64,000 nucleotides of DNA from the NCBI GenBank assembly GCA_021770065.1, contig JAETRR010000010.1, positions 1-64,000 on the forward strand, in the 5' to 3' direction. The notes beneath the pieces are model-generated. The model worked only from the letters and a program-made list of their open reading frames with translations. It ran no database searches and was not told the DNA's origin. Origin of the DNA: Lachnoclostridium sp. (GTDB lineage Bacteria; Bacillota; Clostridia; Lachnospirales; Lachnospiraceae). The position numbers and the translations under genes are program-made. Of the stretch, positions 35,505-45,460 are shown in pieces. Every line of letters starts with the position of its first letter. The first letter of the stretch is position 1.

Positions 35505-38042
35505 GTGAACGGACCGGACGGAAGTGTAATAATTGATACAAGTTTTGATACAAGCGGCGTGGATACGGGGGTCAAGGAAATCCAAAATACCCTCACTTTG
35601 TTAAAAAATTCTTTTTCCTTGATTCCTAAAACAATTAAAAATATTCCCAATATTATCAGTCATACCTTTGAACAGATCCCTAAATCGGTCAATAAGGTGT
35701 CTCCCAGTTTAAACAAATTGCAAGATGAAATTGATCGGTATGCGGAAGCTTTATATTATGCAGAACGTGCAGGATACGGACTTGGTGACGCACCCTATGA
35801 TAAAGCTTATGCAGGACTTCAAAAAGCTAAAGAGAGCGCTGACAATTACAGAAATACTTTGCTGAATGTTCAAAAGATTATCACGGGTCCGGGAAATGTA
35901 TTCTCAAAGATTTCGGCTTTATGGAGGGGAGTAAAAAAACAGACATTAGGAGTTGATAACGCTCAAAAAAAGGCGAATAAGAGCGGAAAGGATCTAAATA
36001 AAACAATCAAGAATACGGAAAGAACATCAAGAGGAGCAAGTAGGGGTATTGGAAGGATGCTTGCCACATCCTTGCTTTTCAGCACAGTATTTAGGACCAT
36101 ATCTCTTGTCACAAACGGGATGAAAGAAGGAATCCAGAATCTGGCGCAGTATTCCAATGACACAAACAAAGCGCTTTCTCGTTTGATGTCTGCCATGACC
36201 AGACTTAAAAATTCCTTTGCCGCCGCCTTTGCCCCATTGGTTCAATTTGTGGAACCTGCACTGACAAGATTTATCAACCACTTATCCAAAGCCGTTACAT
36301 ACCTTGGAAAATTGTTTGCCGCCCTTACCGGAAAAGAATACTTTGAACAGGCGATAGAAGTCCAACAAGATTATGCGGAATCATTGGATAAAACAAAAGA
36401 TTCTGCGAAGAAAACCCAAAAACAACTTGCGGCATTTGATGAACTTAGTGTTTTAGACTTTGGAAAAGACGAAGATGAAACCGATAAGTCCGAATTAAAG
36501 CCGGAGGACATGTTTCAGACGGTGCAGATAGAATCCAATATCAAAGCGGCCGCACAGAGAATCAAAGCGATTCTGGCCGGATTGTTCGGCCCCCTTAAGC
36601 AGTCCTGGGACGAAAACGGCCCCTACGTACTGGATTCATTAAAGTATACCGCATCTTCCATTAAACAACTCGCATCGGACATGGGCTCTTCCTTTATGCA
36701 GGTGTGGAATGCTGAAAACTATGGAAAAAAGATAACGGATGATCTGCTTATCACATTTGGAAATCTGGTTCGCACAGTTGGAAACCTTGTAGTACAGTTT
36801 GACAAAGCTTGGGTGTCTGGTGAGACTGGAACCAATATTTTAAGGCATATCGGGGACTTGATACTGGAAATTACCGGATTTTTCCGTGAAGCGTCTGAAA
36901 GCATTATGAATTGGTCAGAAACAATAAACTTTTCTCCGCTTTTAGTAGCTTTTGACGGAATCTTAGTTGCATTAAGGCCAATTGTAAATGATGTAGGGTC
37001 TCTTCTTTTATGGCTCTTAAATAATGTGTTACTTCCTATCTCTAAGTGGGGAATTGAACAGGCCATACCAAGTGTGTTTAATCTTATTTCGGCGGCACTG
37101 AAAGCATTGAAAAGTGTCGTTGAGGCATTGAAGCCAACAGCCATGTGGCTTTGGGAATCATTTTTGAAACCGTTAGGAGAATGGACAGGCGATCTTATTA
37201 TTGCGGCATTTAAAAAGCTTGTGGAATGGCTGAATAAGTTTTCTGATTGGGTAGGAAATAATCAAGAAAAAGTAAAGTATATTACAATCTTAATTATTTC
37301 ATTTTTTGCCGCTTGGAAAATTACAAAGCTAATTTCAGAAATCTCGTTGATGATTACCGCTATAACTACATTAGCTGGAATCTTATCAATGTTTGGAATT
37401 AGTTTAACCTCTATTATTGCAAAATTGGCATTAGGAGCACTGCAATTTATGGCTTTAACGGCTGCAATTACGGGTGTTATTGCGGTGATAGCTATACTTG
37501 CAACAAATTGGAGTAAGATGTCTCCCTCTGAAAAAATTATATCAAGTATCCTTGCGGCCGCGGCGGCTGTAGGAGTTTTAGCCGTTGCTTTAGGCGCAGT
37601 AAAAGGAGCGGCAGGAGCGGCTATCGTGGCGGCAGCATTGGCCGCAGGAATAGCAGCGGCAACGATAGCGATTAATGCAGGAAAAAGACAGGTTGCAGCT
37701 TATCAATCGGCCGGAGGTTCTTCTCGTTCCGTCTACCCCACTTCCGCTTATTCCGCAGTACCCTACCGGATGCCACGCCTTGCAACCGGAACCGTAGTAC
37801 CGCCAAGGGCCGGGGAGTTTGCGGCCATCCTTGGAGACAACAAGAGAGAAACGGAGGTTGTTTCTCCGCTGTCTACCATGAAACAGGCATTGAAGGAAGC
37901 TTTGTTTGAAAGCGGAATGAACGGAAATGGAAATATTGAGATTAAGTTTACCGGGGACTTGGCACAGCTTGCACGTATCCTCCGCCCACAGATTGAAATG
38001 GAGGGCCGCCGTGTGGGTGTCTCCATGGTAGAGGGAGGCTGA
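35505..38042 (+). CDS. Tail tape measure protein
   Basis: 845 aa, coiled coil plus long hydrophobic stretches; GTG start. Confidence 0.85.
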   Translation: MNGPDGSVIIDTSFDTSGVDTGVKEIQNTLTLLKNSFSLIPKTIKNIPNIISHTFEQIPKSVNKVSPSLNKLQDEIDRYAEALYYAERAGYGLGDAPYDKAYAGLQKAKESADNYRNTLLNVQKIITGPGNVFSKISALWRGVKKQTLGVDNAQKKANKSGKDLNKTIKNTERTSRGASRGIGRMLATSLLFSTVFRTISLVTNGMKEGIQNLAQYSNDTNKALSRLMSAMTRLKNSFAAAFAPLVQFVEPALTRFINHLSKAVTYLGKLFAALTGKEYFEQAIEVQQDYAESLDKTKDSAKKTQKQLAAFDELSVLDFGKDEDETDKSELKPEDMFQTVQIESNIKAAAQRIKAILAGLFGPLKQSWDENGPYVLDSLKYTASSIKQLASDMGSSFMQVWNAENYGKKITDDLLITFGNLVRTVGNLVVQFDKAWVSGETGTNILRHIGDLILEITGFFREASESIMNWSETINFSPLLVAFDGILVALRPIVNDVGSLLLWLLNNVLLPISKWGIEQAIPSVFNLISAALKALKSVVEALKPTAMWLWESFLKPLGEWTGDLIIAAFKKLVEWLNKFSDWVGNNQEKVKYITILIISFFAAWKITKLISEISLMITAITTLAGILSMFGISLTSIIAKLALGALQFMALTAAITGVIAVIAILATNWSKMSPSEKIISSILAAAAAVGVLAVALGAVKGAAGAAIVAAALAAGIAAATIAINAGKRQVAAYQSAGGSSRSVYPTSAYSAVPYRMPRLATGTVVPPRAGEFAAILGDNKRETEVVSPLSTMKQALKEALFESGMNGNGNIEIKFTGDLAQLARILRPQIEMEGRRVGVSMVEGG

Positions 38043-38044
38043 CC

Positions 38045-38428
38045 ATGATTAAGGTAGACGGAAAAGATTATGATGTGATTGTCACAGATGTAAGTCTTGA
38101 CACAGAATTTATTTATAAGTATGCGGAGCGTAATGAAGATTATGATTTGCTTTATGAACTGGGGGCCGTGTTTTTCAACCAGTCGATAACCTTTGGAACC
38201 GGGAAAAGCGGAACGGATTTCTCCCGGTTGTGGGATCTTCTGTCCAGTCGGTCAAAGATAGATTCTGGTACCGGGCACAATGTAGAGATCTGGACACCGA
38301 TTGGAAAGCTAACCTTTCTCATGTACCCTAATTCCGTAACAGTAAAGATGATAAGGGAAAAGGGAAATGACACATGGTGGACTGGTATGAACGTGAAATT
38401 TATTGCTGTGAAGCCTGCGAGGAAGTAA
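38045..38428 (+). CDS. Distal-tail-region protein (DUF6711-like)
   Basis: Position between tape measure and tail-tip protein. Confidence 0.65.
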   Translation: MIKVDGKDYDVIVTDVSLDTEFIYKYAERNEDYDLLYELGAVFFNQSITFGTGKSGTDFSRLWDLLSSRSKIDSGTGHNVEIWTPIGKLTFLMYPNSVTVKMIREKGNDTWWTGMNVKFIAVKPARK

Positions 38429-40162
38429 ATGAGAACACAATGTGAGATTGTAAATGAACTGATTGACGTGGGCGCAAAAGGCGATAGTTCCCCAAGCGTC
38501 ACACACAATCAGTCATTTGCAGACATTTTACTATTAAAAGAGGATAATGCAGACAGAGCGCCCACAATGACGATGGAGTGGAATTATTCTATTTTGGATG
38601 GGACTATGGGACACTTGCCGGATAACCTTGAAAGTGCACAATATCCATATTTTTCTGATTCCGTGTCAGATGAAAACGGGGACTTTGAAACACCTCCGGT
38701 TCTGGAAGTAGAATTTGAAGAAAACCATTCAAGCGCCGGACTTTCCGTTCTATTTGACGGTGCATATCCGGAAGAAATAAAGGTTACTTGGTATGGACTG
38801 GATAATAAAATTATTTCAGAAGTGACCTTTTATCCGGAGGATAAGTATGCAGTTCTTAATAATAATGTAGAGAATTATCGAAAAATCAGAATAGAATTTG
38901 TTTCTACAAAGATTCCTTTCCGGTTTTTAAAAATCCTTAACATTGATTATGGTATTAAATTGAACTGGACAGGCGAGAGCATTATAAAGGCTACCATCAC
39001 AGAGGAATTAGATCCTATCAGTTCGGAGCTGTCCATCAATACGCTTGATCATACCATTTACAGTGCTGACAAATCTTTTAATATTTTGAATCCCCAGGGG
39101 ATTTATAAATTCTTTCAGCCAAAACAGAAAATCATTGTCCGAGAAAAGATTGATGATGAGCTTGTGGAAATGGGAACCTTTTATCTGGACACCCAAAGCA
39201 GCTTAAGCGAAACACAGATTTCTTTTCACGCTATAGACGCTCTCGGCATCTTGGACAAGTCGCAGTTTAAAAAGGGGAAAATATATGAGGATGTATTGGC
39301 CGGTGATATCATAGCAGAAATTATGGATTCGGCCGGCTGGGAAGATTATACCGTAAGCAGCGAGATAGCAAGTGTGCGAATGAGCGGACATATCCCGATT
39401 TGCTCCCATAGACAGGCACTGCAGCAAGTAGTATTTGCGCTTCGCGCGGTGGCTGATTGCAGCCGAAGTGATAAAATAAAAATTTACCGTCAATCAAGGA
39501 ATGTAACTTATAGGGTAAAAAGAGACCGAATTTTTATAGGTGGAAACATCCAGGTAAAGAATTATATATCGGATGTGGAAATTACCACCCACCACTATGA
39601 GCTTAAGAATGAAGAAACCAAAATTTTTGATGGAACCTTGCAGGAAGGGTTGAATGAAATTACATTTTCACAACCTTCGGTTATTTCTTCTTTAAGCGCA
39701 GGAACGGTTATTGAAAGCGGAGTGAATTATGCGGTAATACAAATGCAGTCACAAGGGAGCTGCATAGTCATGGGTAAGCAATACGAAGATCGTACATCTA
39801 CCTATGTTGCATCAGATCCTTATATTCCTGCAGGAGAGACACGAAAGAGCATCCAAGTGCCTTCTGCGACTATGGTCACAAAGGATAATGTTTATCTCTT
39901 GGCGGAAAGTCTTTTCAATTATTATAGCCTAAGGAAACAGGCAAATAAAAAGATTCTTCTGAATAATGAAAAGGTTGGTGAATGGATCGACATCCAGAGC
40001 CAGCAAGGAATGTATGTAAACGGTGGAATTGAAAAACAGGTAATTGATTTAACTGGAGGCTTTCTGTCCGAATTATCCATAATTGGGTACAACACAGTGG
40101 ATGCATACTTATATTATACTGGTAAAGAGATACATACCGGAGAAGAAATAGGGGTGATTTGA
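38429..40162 (+). CDS. Tail-tip / receptor-binding assembly protein
   Basis: 577 aa, position, tail hub-like region. Confidence 0.7.
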   Translation: MRTQCEIVNELIDVGAKGDSSPSVTHNQSFADILLLKEDNADRAPTMTMEWNYSILDGTMGHLPDNLESAQYPYFSDSVSDENGDFETPPVLEVEFEENHSSAGLSVLFDGAYPEEIKVTWYGLDNKIISEVTFYPEDKYAVLNNNVENYRKIRIEFVSTKIPFRFLKILNIDYGIKLNWTGESIIKATITEELDPISSELSINTLDHTIYSADKSFNILNPQGIYKFFQPKQKIIVREKIDDELVEMGTFYLDTQSSLSETQISFHAIDALGILDKSQFKKGKIYEDVLAGDIIAEIMDSAGWEDYTVSSEIASVRMSGHIPICSHRQALQQVVFALRAVADCSRSDKIKIYRQSRNVTYRVKRDRIFIGGNIQVKNYISDVEITTHHYELKNEETKIFDGTLQEGLNEITFSQPSVISSLSAGTVIESGVNYAVIQMQSQGSCIVMGKQYEDRTSTYVASDPYIPAGETRKSIQVPSATMVTKDNVYLLAESLFNYYSLRKQANKKILLNNEKVGEWIDIQSQQGMYVNGGIEKQVIDLTGGFLSELSIIGYNTVDAYLYYTGKEIHTGEEIGVI

Positions 40163-40977
40163 TGGCTTTTGAAGTAAAAGAATGGACTGACCGACAGGTA
40201 CAGTATCCCGGCAGGCGGAAACTAATTCAGACCATTATTGAAAATGTATATGACATTGAGCGTGCGGAAGGAACCGTGTCAGAACCCGGAAATGCTTTTG
40301 ATGCGGCTAACATGAATGATTTGGAAGCAAGAATCAAGGCGGCATTTGAATCTATCCGGGATACAGATATTTTCGTAGTGGATAAAAATAACCATTTTAC
40401 GGCTGAAAAATTGGACAGGGTACTTGACGAACTTTTTATGTTTGCCTCTAATGGTAAAAAGCTTATCGCTGAAGCTGTTGGAGGCAGTGCAAGTAGTTCT
40501 TTTCGGGATTTAGCCAATATTATTAATAATGGTAAAAAGAGTATAGCAAACGCAGTAGGACAGACGAAAGCCGGAACGCTTAAAGGCACAGAGAACTTTT
40601 CTCAAATTGCTGACTTTATTTCGAAAAATAAATGCAGTTTTTCTGTAGATGGAAGCCAATATTTAGTTGGTGAAGCATTTCCTGGAAACAATAAACTTTG
40701 GGAAAGAAGAATTAACTTTAATTTTGGGTTTACTCCGAACAGGATTGCAACAGTTGGACCTGAAATAACATTTGGTAATAGTGGTAATGGCTTTTATTCT
40801 AATTTTGGAGGAGGAGATACCAACTATTCATCTCAAGTAGATCCAGGAAAATATAAAATTGGAATTAAGGATTTAACATCTAAAGGCTTTACTATATGGT
40901 ATAAAAACGGGAATCCTTCCACGGATATGATTTTACAATCCGGAACAATCTATTTCACTGCTTACAGGGTGCCATAA
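40162..40977 (+). CDS. Tail-tip adhesin-type protein, family 1
   Basis: MAFEVKEWTDRQVQYPGRRKLIQTIIENVYDIERAEG; N-terminus shared with 41446..43038. Confidence 0.7.
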   Translation: MAFEVKEWTDRQVQYPGRRKLIQTIIENVYDIERAEGTVSEPGNAFDAANMNDLEARIKAAFESIRDTDIFVVDKNNHFTAEKLDRVLDELFMFASNGKKLIAEAVGGSASSSFRDLANIINNGKKSIANAVGQTKAGTLKGTENFSQIADFISKNKCSFSVDGSQYLVGEAFPGNNKLWERRINFNFGFTPNRIATVGPEITFGNSGNGFYSNFGGGDTNYSSQVDPGKYKIGIKDLTSKGFTIWYKNGNPSTDMILQSGTIYFTAYRVP

Positions 40978-41444
40978 TGATATTTATATACGATCGAAAT
41001 CTATTAGACATTACAACCGCAAAAGAAATTATATCCAAAATCCAGAGCACAGGTTTTTCTTCCCTTTCGGATTACGAAAAAGAACAGTGGGCCAATGGAT
41101 TCAAAGGAACCTTGAACTATACCGATATGAACCGTATTGAAGGTAATATTTCCGAGATTTCTCAAATGTTGGGTATTGAAGTTTCAAATCCAAAGATTGA
41201 TTGGGATATGGAATCCATACCTACACAATCAGACTTTGAAAGGATTCGGAATAACACGCAGTTAATACGGGAAAATTGCGGTTTTCAAAATATGCCTTAT
41301 GTCCCGGAACTTCCGTTGAACCGTTATGACAAAATTAACGATATAGAAAAGATATTGTTTTATGTTTATACCATATATTCACCGGAGATTCCACAGTATT
41401 ACATTGATGAAATTTACATCGATGAAGAAATAGGAGATATATAA
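40977..41444 (+). CDS. Tail-tip-region hypothetical protein
   Basis: ORF; MIFIYDRNLLDITTAKEIISKIQSTGFSSLSDYEKEQW. Confidence 0.65.
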   Translation: MIFIYDRNLLDITTAKEIISKIQSTGFSSLSDYEKEQWANGFKGTLNYTDMNRIEGNISEISQMLGIEVSNPKIDWDMESIPTQSDFERIRNNTQLIRENCGFQNMPYVPELPLNRYDKINDIEKILFYVYTIYSPEIPQYYIDEIYIDEEIGDI

Positions 41445-41445
41445 T

Positions 41446-43038
41446 ATGGCTTTCCAGAAAAAAGAATGGCTTAGACGAATTGTAGAGTTTCCGGGGAGAA
41501 GAAAAATCACTCCCTCCGGGATAGAAAATGTATATAATATTGAGCGTGCAGAGGGGGATGTATTACAGGCTGGGGATGGATTTACAAAGGAGAATATGGA
41601 TGATTTGGAAGAAAGAATTGCAGCAGAATTTAAAGTCACACAGTCCCTCGCGCCAACGGAAATTATACCTGCAAATTCAGACTTGGATGATTACGTTGAA
41701 CATGGATGCTATCGTGTCAGAAATAGTAGTGATGCAGGCACAATTGGGCACTCCCCAGTCACAAATCAAGGGTATATGTTAAGCGTATACAGTATATACG
41801 GACCTGATATTCATGTGGCAACTACGCAGGTTGTTCAACTTTATCGTTGGCATACTTATTCCAGGTATCGTTATGGCAATAATCCTTGGTCAGACTGGGA
41901 ATATAAGGAAGCCCCCATGACTGGCGCAACCGCAAGCGCGGCCGGAAAAGCAGGATTGGTTCCGGCTCCCCCGAAAGGCGCACAGGGAAAGGTTTTGAAA
42001 GGTAATGCGACTTGGGGAGATGCTGAAATTGCGTACCGCGGAGCTTATGCGGACTTCCCGGCAACAGGAAATCCAAATCTGTTATACATAGATGACACTG
42101 TAGATCCGCATCTTATGTACACCTGGAATTCCAGTACCTCGAAATACGTTCTCACCGGCGGCGCAGGCGGAGCGGACGGCTCCAGTATTGACATACCCAT
42201 AACATTACCTGCGTCCGGCTGGACAGGTACCGCTGCCCCCTACTCCCAGACCGTAACCGTCCCACAGATACGGGAGAGCATGACACCCCTGCTGTTTTTT
42301 TCGGGCACAGGCGATGCCGCCCAATATGCCTACAGTCTTATCACCGGCTATGAGGCCGGATATGCGCAGATGACATTTTCTGCGGCTGACAAGCCGCAAG
42401 TGGACATCCCGATTACTCTTAAAGGTATCCCGGCGCAGCAGCTGGAGTTTGCCGATAATACGGTTGTGGTGGTTGTGCCAGCGGATGGCTTTGCGCTAAA
42501 CGAGGATGTAGGACGTTATGAGCAGACTATTACCGTCGAGGGTATGACACCCGGCATGGGCGGTATGTTTGATATTGTTAGATCCGGCCCTGTGTTGAGT
42601 GTAGAGGAATCCAAGATTGTATCCAATATTACGGACATTATACGGTTGGAGGATGCAATCAAAATCGTATGTCTGGAGCCGCCAGAACAGCAGTATATGC
42701 TTGCTTTGTATGGGACGTTTACCCAGGCTACCGAGGGGACTACTCTGCTTGCAGGGATGCAGGGGTGGTTTGATAAGGTGGAGGAGCTGGAGGCAGGCAA
42801 ACTATTTTATATTGACCACAAGATAGTAACAAAGGCAGATTCCGGCTCCGCCCCCTGGAGTGCGTATGGAACTAAAAGTATTGCCGTTGCTTCGGCTACG
42901 CCTGTTTCGGCACAAATAATCGGAGCATCAAATTTTTATGGTTCCGTGACGCTTAATGCTAATTCTGGCGCAGTGTATGTTTATGGAGCAATCGCAGGAG
43001 AGTATACAATCAGAGTTTTGTATGCTCATACAAGTTAA
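41446..43038 (+). CDS. Tail-fibre/adhesin-type protein, family 1
   Basis: MAFQKKEWLRRIVEFPGRRKITPSGIENVYNIERAEGDV; pyocin-knob-like YRVRNSSDAGTIGHSP...QLYRWHTYSRYRYGNNPWSDW. Confidence 0.78.
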   Translation: MAFQKKEWLRRIVEFPGRRKITPSGIENVYNIERAEGDVLQAGDGFTKENMDDLEERIAAEFKVTQSLAPTEIIPANSDLDDYVEHGCYRVRNSSDAGTIGHSPVTNQGYMLSVYSIYGPDIHVATTQVVQLYRWHTYSRYRYGNNPWSDWEYKEAPMTGATASAAGKAGLVPAPPKGAQGKVLKGNATWGDAEIAYRGAYADFPATGNPNLLYIDDTVDPHLMYTWNSSTSKYVLTGGAGGADGSSIDIPITLPASGWTGTAAPYSQTVTVPQIRESMTPLLFFSGTGDAAQYAYSLITGYEAGYAQMTFSAADKPQVDIPITLKGIPAQQLEFADNTVVVVVPADGFALNEDVGRYEQTITVEGMTPGMGGMFDIVRSGPVLSVEESKIVSNITDIIRLEDAIKIVCLEPPEQQYMLALYGTFTQATEGTTLLAGMQGWFDKVEELEAGKLFYIDHKIVTKADSGSAPWSAYGTKSIAVASATPVSAQIIGASNFYGSVTLNANSGAVYVYGAIAGEYTIRVLYAHTS

Positions 43039-43058
43039 ATAATTTAGGAGGCGATGAT

Positions 43059-43442
43059 ATGTCAAACATAGCAAGCCCGGGCAGCGGTGGGTTGGAATTA
43101 ATGCAGAGAATTGAAGTATTAGAAAAAATCATGGAATATGAAGAATTCCAAGTAACCGTCTCAAGTGCAAACGAAAATGTTATGACGGCTAAAGGGTACA
43201 AGAAAAATGGAGTTGTTGTTATTGATATAGGATTAAAAGCAGGTGCTTATGCACTTATGAATTTTGGAATACCGGAGAAATACGGATCGAAAAGTAAAAT
43301 AGAGGGAAGTTTTACACCCATTGGCACAGGATCCGATGCCGGTAAGTGCGCTGGCGTGCAAATAGATGGTACATCTGGGTTTGTGTGGATTACCAGTGCT
43401 TTAACAGCAACATGCCATGCAAGTATTGTTTATCCGATTTAA
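43059..43442 (+). CDS. Fibre-array gene A (family 2 N-terminus)
   Basis: MSNIASPGSGGLELMQRIEVLEKIME. Confidence 0.65.
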   Translation: MSNIASPGSGGLELMQRIEVLEKIMEYEEFQVTVSSANENVMTAKGYKKNGVVVIDIGLKAGAYALMNFGIPEKYGSKSKIEGSFTPIGTGSDAGKCAGVQIDGTSGFVWITSALTATCHASIVYPI

Positions 43443-43456
43443 AAAGGAGGCAAATC

Positions 43457-43855
43457 ATGCAATATATAGGAAATGTATTGGGGGGGGGTAATTCCTCCAG
43501 CCTTGCACTATTACAGAGGATTGAAGAATTAGAGAAAAGAAATAAAGAACTGAAAACACAAGTCAATCAAATCGTTGGTAGATTTGGCACAATTGATTGC
43601 TCCACGGTATCAAGCATTATACACAATACAACTTTTGCTGCTGCGCTTGCCACGGCCAGGACAAAGTCACTTATAGGGTTTACGGCGTATTACTCAATTA
43701 GTGATGCCCCGGCTAATATCCCTACTGGATTTTTAATATATCTCCGCAATAACACGCTCGGAACTCAAACAGCATTATTGGCACTTTACTCCAACAAGAT
43801 GGCAATTGGCATGATGGCAAGCGATGGAAAAATTACCTGGAAGGATATAACTTGA
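43457..43855 (+). CDS. Fibre-array gene B (family 2), in frame through G9
   Basis: MQYIGNVLGGGNSSSLALLQRIEELEKRNKE; G9 at 43480-43488. Confidence 0.72.
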   Translation: MQYIGNVLGGGNSSSLALLQRIEELEKRNKELKTQVNQIVGRFGTIDCSTVSSIIHNTTFAAALATARTKSLIGFTAYYSISDAPANIPTGFLIYLRNNTLGTQTALLALYSNKMAIGMMASDGKITWKDIT

Positions 43856-43869
43856 AAAGGAGAATAGAT

Positions 43870-44267
43870 ATGAATAATTTGATTGGGGGGGGGCAGCTGC
43901 CCTTGCACTTTTACAAGGGATTGAAGAATCAGAAGAAAAGCTTACTGTCTATGGAGGAAATTTCCCGGGCGTGAATCTTGTAGGAGGAGAATATAAGGAA
44001 ATTGCGCAAATAGAAGTACCGCCCGGTACATATTTGCTGATTGGCTCAAGCCAATTAAATGTATCCGTAGATAGTACATTTGTTTTGAGTTTAGATAACA
44101 GCGTAGCAATAAGGTTTTCCGGTTTAGGCGGCGGAGGTGCAAGTGCATCTATTGTTAAAAAAACAGATACAAATAAAATTTTCCGCATGTCGATGTATAA
44201 ATCATCAAATATAAGTACGCCAGTCCAAAATGCCGGAACCTATTTTCAAGCCATCAAAATAAAATAA
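43870..44267 (+). pseudogene. Fibre-array gene C (family 2), out of frame at G9 (phase-OFF?)
   Basis: MNNLIGGG then TGA at 43972; G10 gives MNNLIGGGAAALALLQGIEESEEKLTVYGGNFPGVNLVGGEYKEIAQ... to 44267. Confidence 0.75.
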
Positions 44268-44278
44268 GGAGGCAAACC

Positions 44279-44770
44279 ATGATAAACCCAAAAACAGGCA
44301 CAACCTGGGCACCGGATATACGCCCGGAAGCGATAGAAGAATTTGACGAAGAAACATCAGACGGAGCAATTGCACAATACAAGGCAGTTGACAATCACCC
44401 GTTCCTTAACAAAGTATTGGATAAGATGGCGTTTTTTAGGACACACGCTGGAGCTGTCTGGTACAATCTGCTTGATCGGAAAACCCTGCTTGCGAAGCTT
44501 AATGAGATGGATGCGGAGATAGGAAAAAGAAAAACGCTTAAATACGTTATAACGGAATCTGCCAATCTTACTATTGGAGCGACAAGATACGCTATATTTC
44601 CAGCAGACAAAATACCGGGGACGAGAAATTACTTGTTTGCAACCATTATGACATGGGGATCATCAAATACGGTATTTTCCGTCGCTGGGCGTGACAGGAC
44701 TTTTTGGATAATAGGGGATCCGGATAAAATCGTGAATGGTATACAACTTAGGCTCTGGTATGCGGAATGA
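44279..44770 (+). CDS. Fibre-array gene D (family 3 N-terminus)
   Basis: PDIRPEAIEEFDEETSDGAIAQYKAVDNHPFLNKVLDKMAFFRTHAGAVWYN. Confidence 0.7.
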   Translation: MINPKTGTTWAPDIRPEAIEEFDEETSDGAIAQYKAVDNHPFLNKVLDKMAFFRTHAGAVWYNLLDRKTLLAKLNEMDAEIGKRKTLKYVITESANLTIGATRYAIFPADKIPGTRNYLFATIMTWGSSNTVFSVAGRDRTFWIIGDPDKIVNGIQLRLWYAE

Positions 44771-44791
44771 TATATGAATGGAGGAAAAGCA

Positions 44792-45339
44792 ATGGAAAAC
44801 GTAAAAATAGAAGAAAACCGCTTGGTACCAGATATAAGGCCGGAAAATATTGAAACAATAACTGAGACCTATACCCCGTCCGGGGGGGTGAACAGACAGC
44901 AGCATATAAAATCCTAAATGTCCACCCAATCATAAACGGGATTTTGGACAAGCTGGCCTTTTTCCGTACTCATGCGGCGGCGGTGTGGTACAACAAACTC
45001 GGCAATGTTACCCTTAAACAAAAATTAGATGCGATGGACGAAATAAGTGGAACTAAAGTAGGCATGATAAACACATCCAAAGTTTTAAAAGCACGTACTT
45101 TCACAAATGCAACATCCACATATTCTGCCACGCAAAACTGTTGGGTACAATTGGCGATCAAAGCAGGGGGCGGCACAGGCGGAAATGCTACCATAAACGA
45201 TGTTCAAGTTGCTTCTTTTTACACGGAAGGTAGTTATACAGAATTTGTGAGTTGCTATCCACTGAAAAAAGGAGATGTTTTAAAGGTTACAGGGAATTCA
45301 ACTTATCAAGCCAGTTATGTGGTTTATGGTTCACATTGA
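44792..45339 (+). pseudogene. Fibre-array gene E (family 3), out of frame at G7 (phase-OFF?)
   Basis: ATG 44792, TAA 44915; G8 gives ...TYTPSGGGEQTAAYKILNVHPIINGILDKLAFFRTHAAAVWYNKLG... to 45339. Confidence 0.78.
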
Positions 45340-45460
45340 TAAAAAGAGGTGCGTATTATTTGCAAGGCTCTTTTGTGTTTTGACTGTTAAGGAGGTGAGG
45401 AAAATAGGTTAAATAAACTATATAGTAACCCGTCAAATTTGTAAGAAAGAGGAAATTAAT

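Noticed and set aside
43059-45339. Diversity-generating retroelement acting on the fibre genes
   Set aside because: No reverse transcriptase ORF and no adenine-substituted template/variable repeat pair seen; the variability signal is homopolymeric.
4041-45339. All four frame breaks explained as systematic sequencing undercalls
   Set aside because: Cannot be excluded for individual sites, but longer runs (A8 in 9800..10639, G9 in gene B) are in frame, so a uniform undercall is not supported. Read-level checks are needed.
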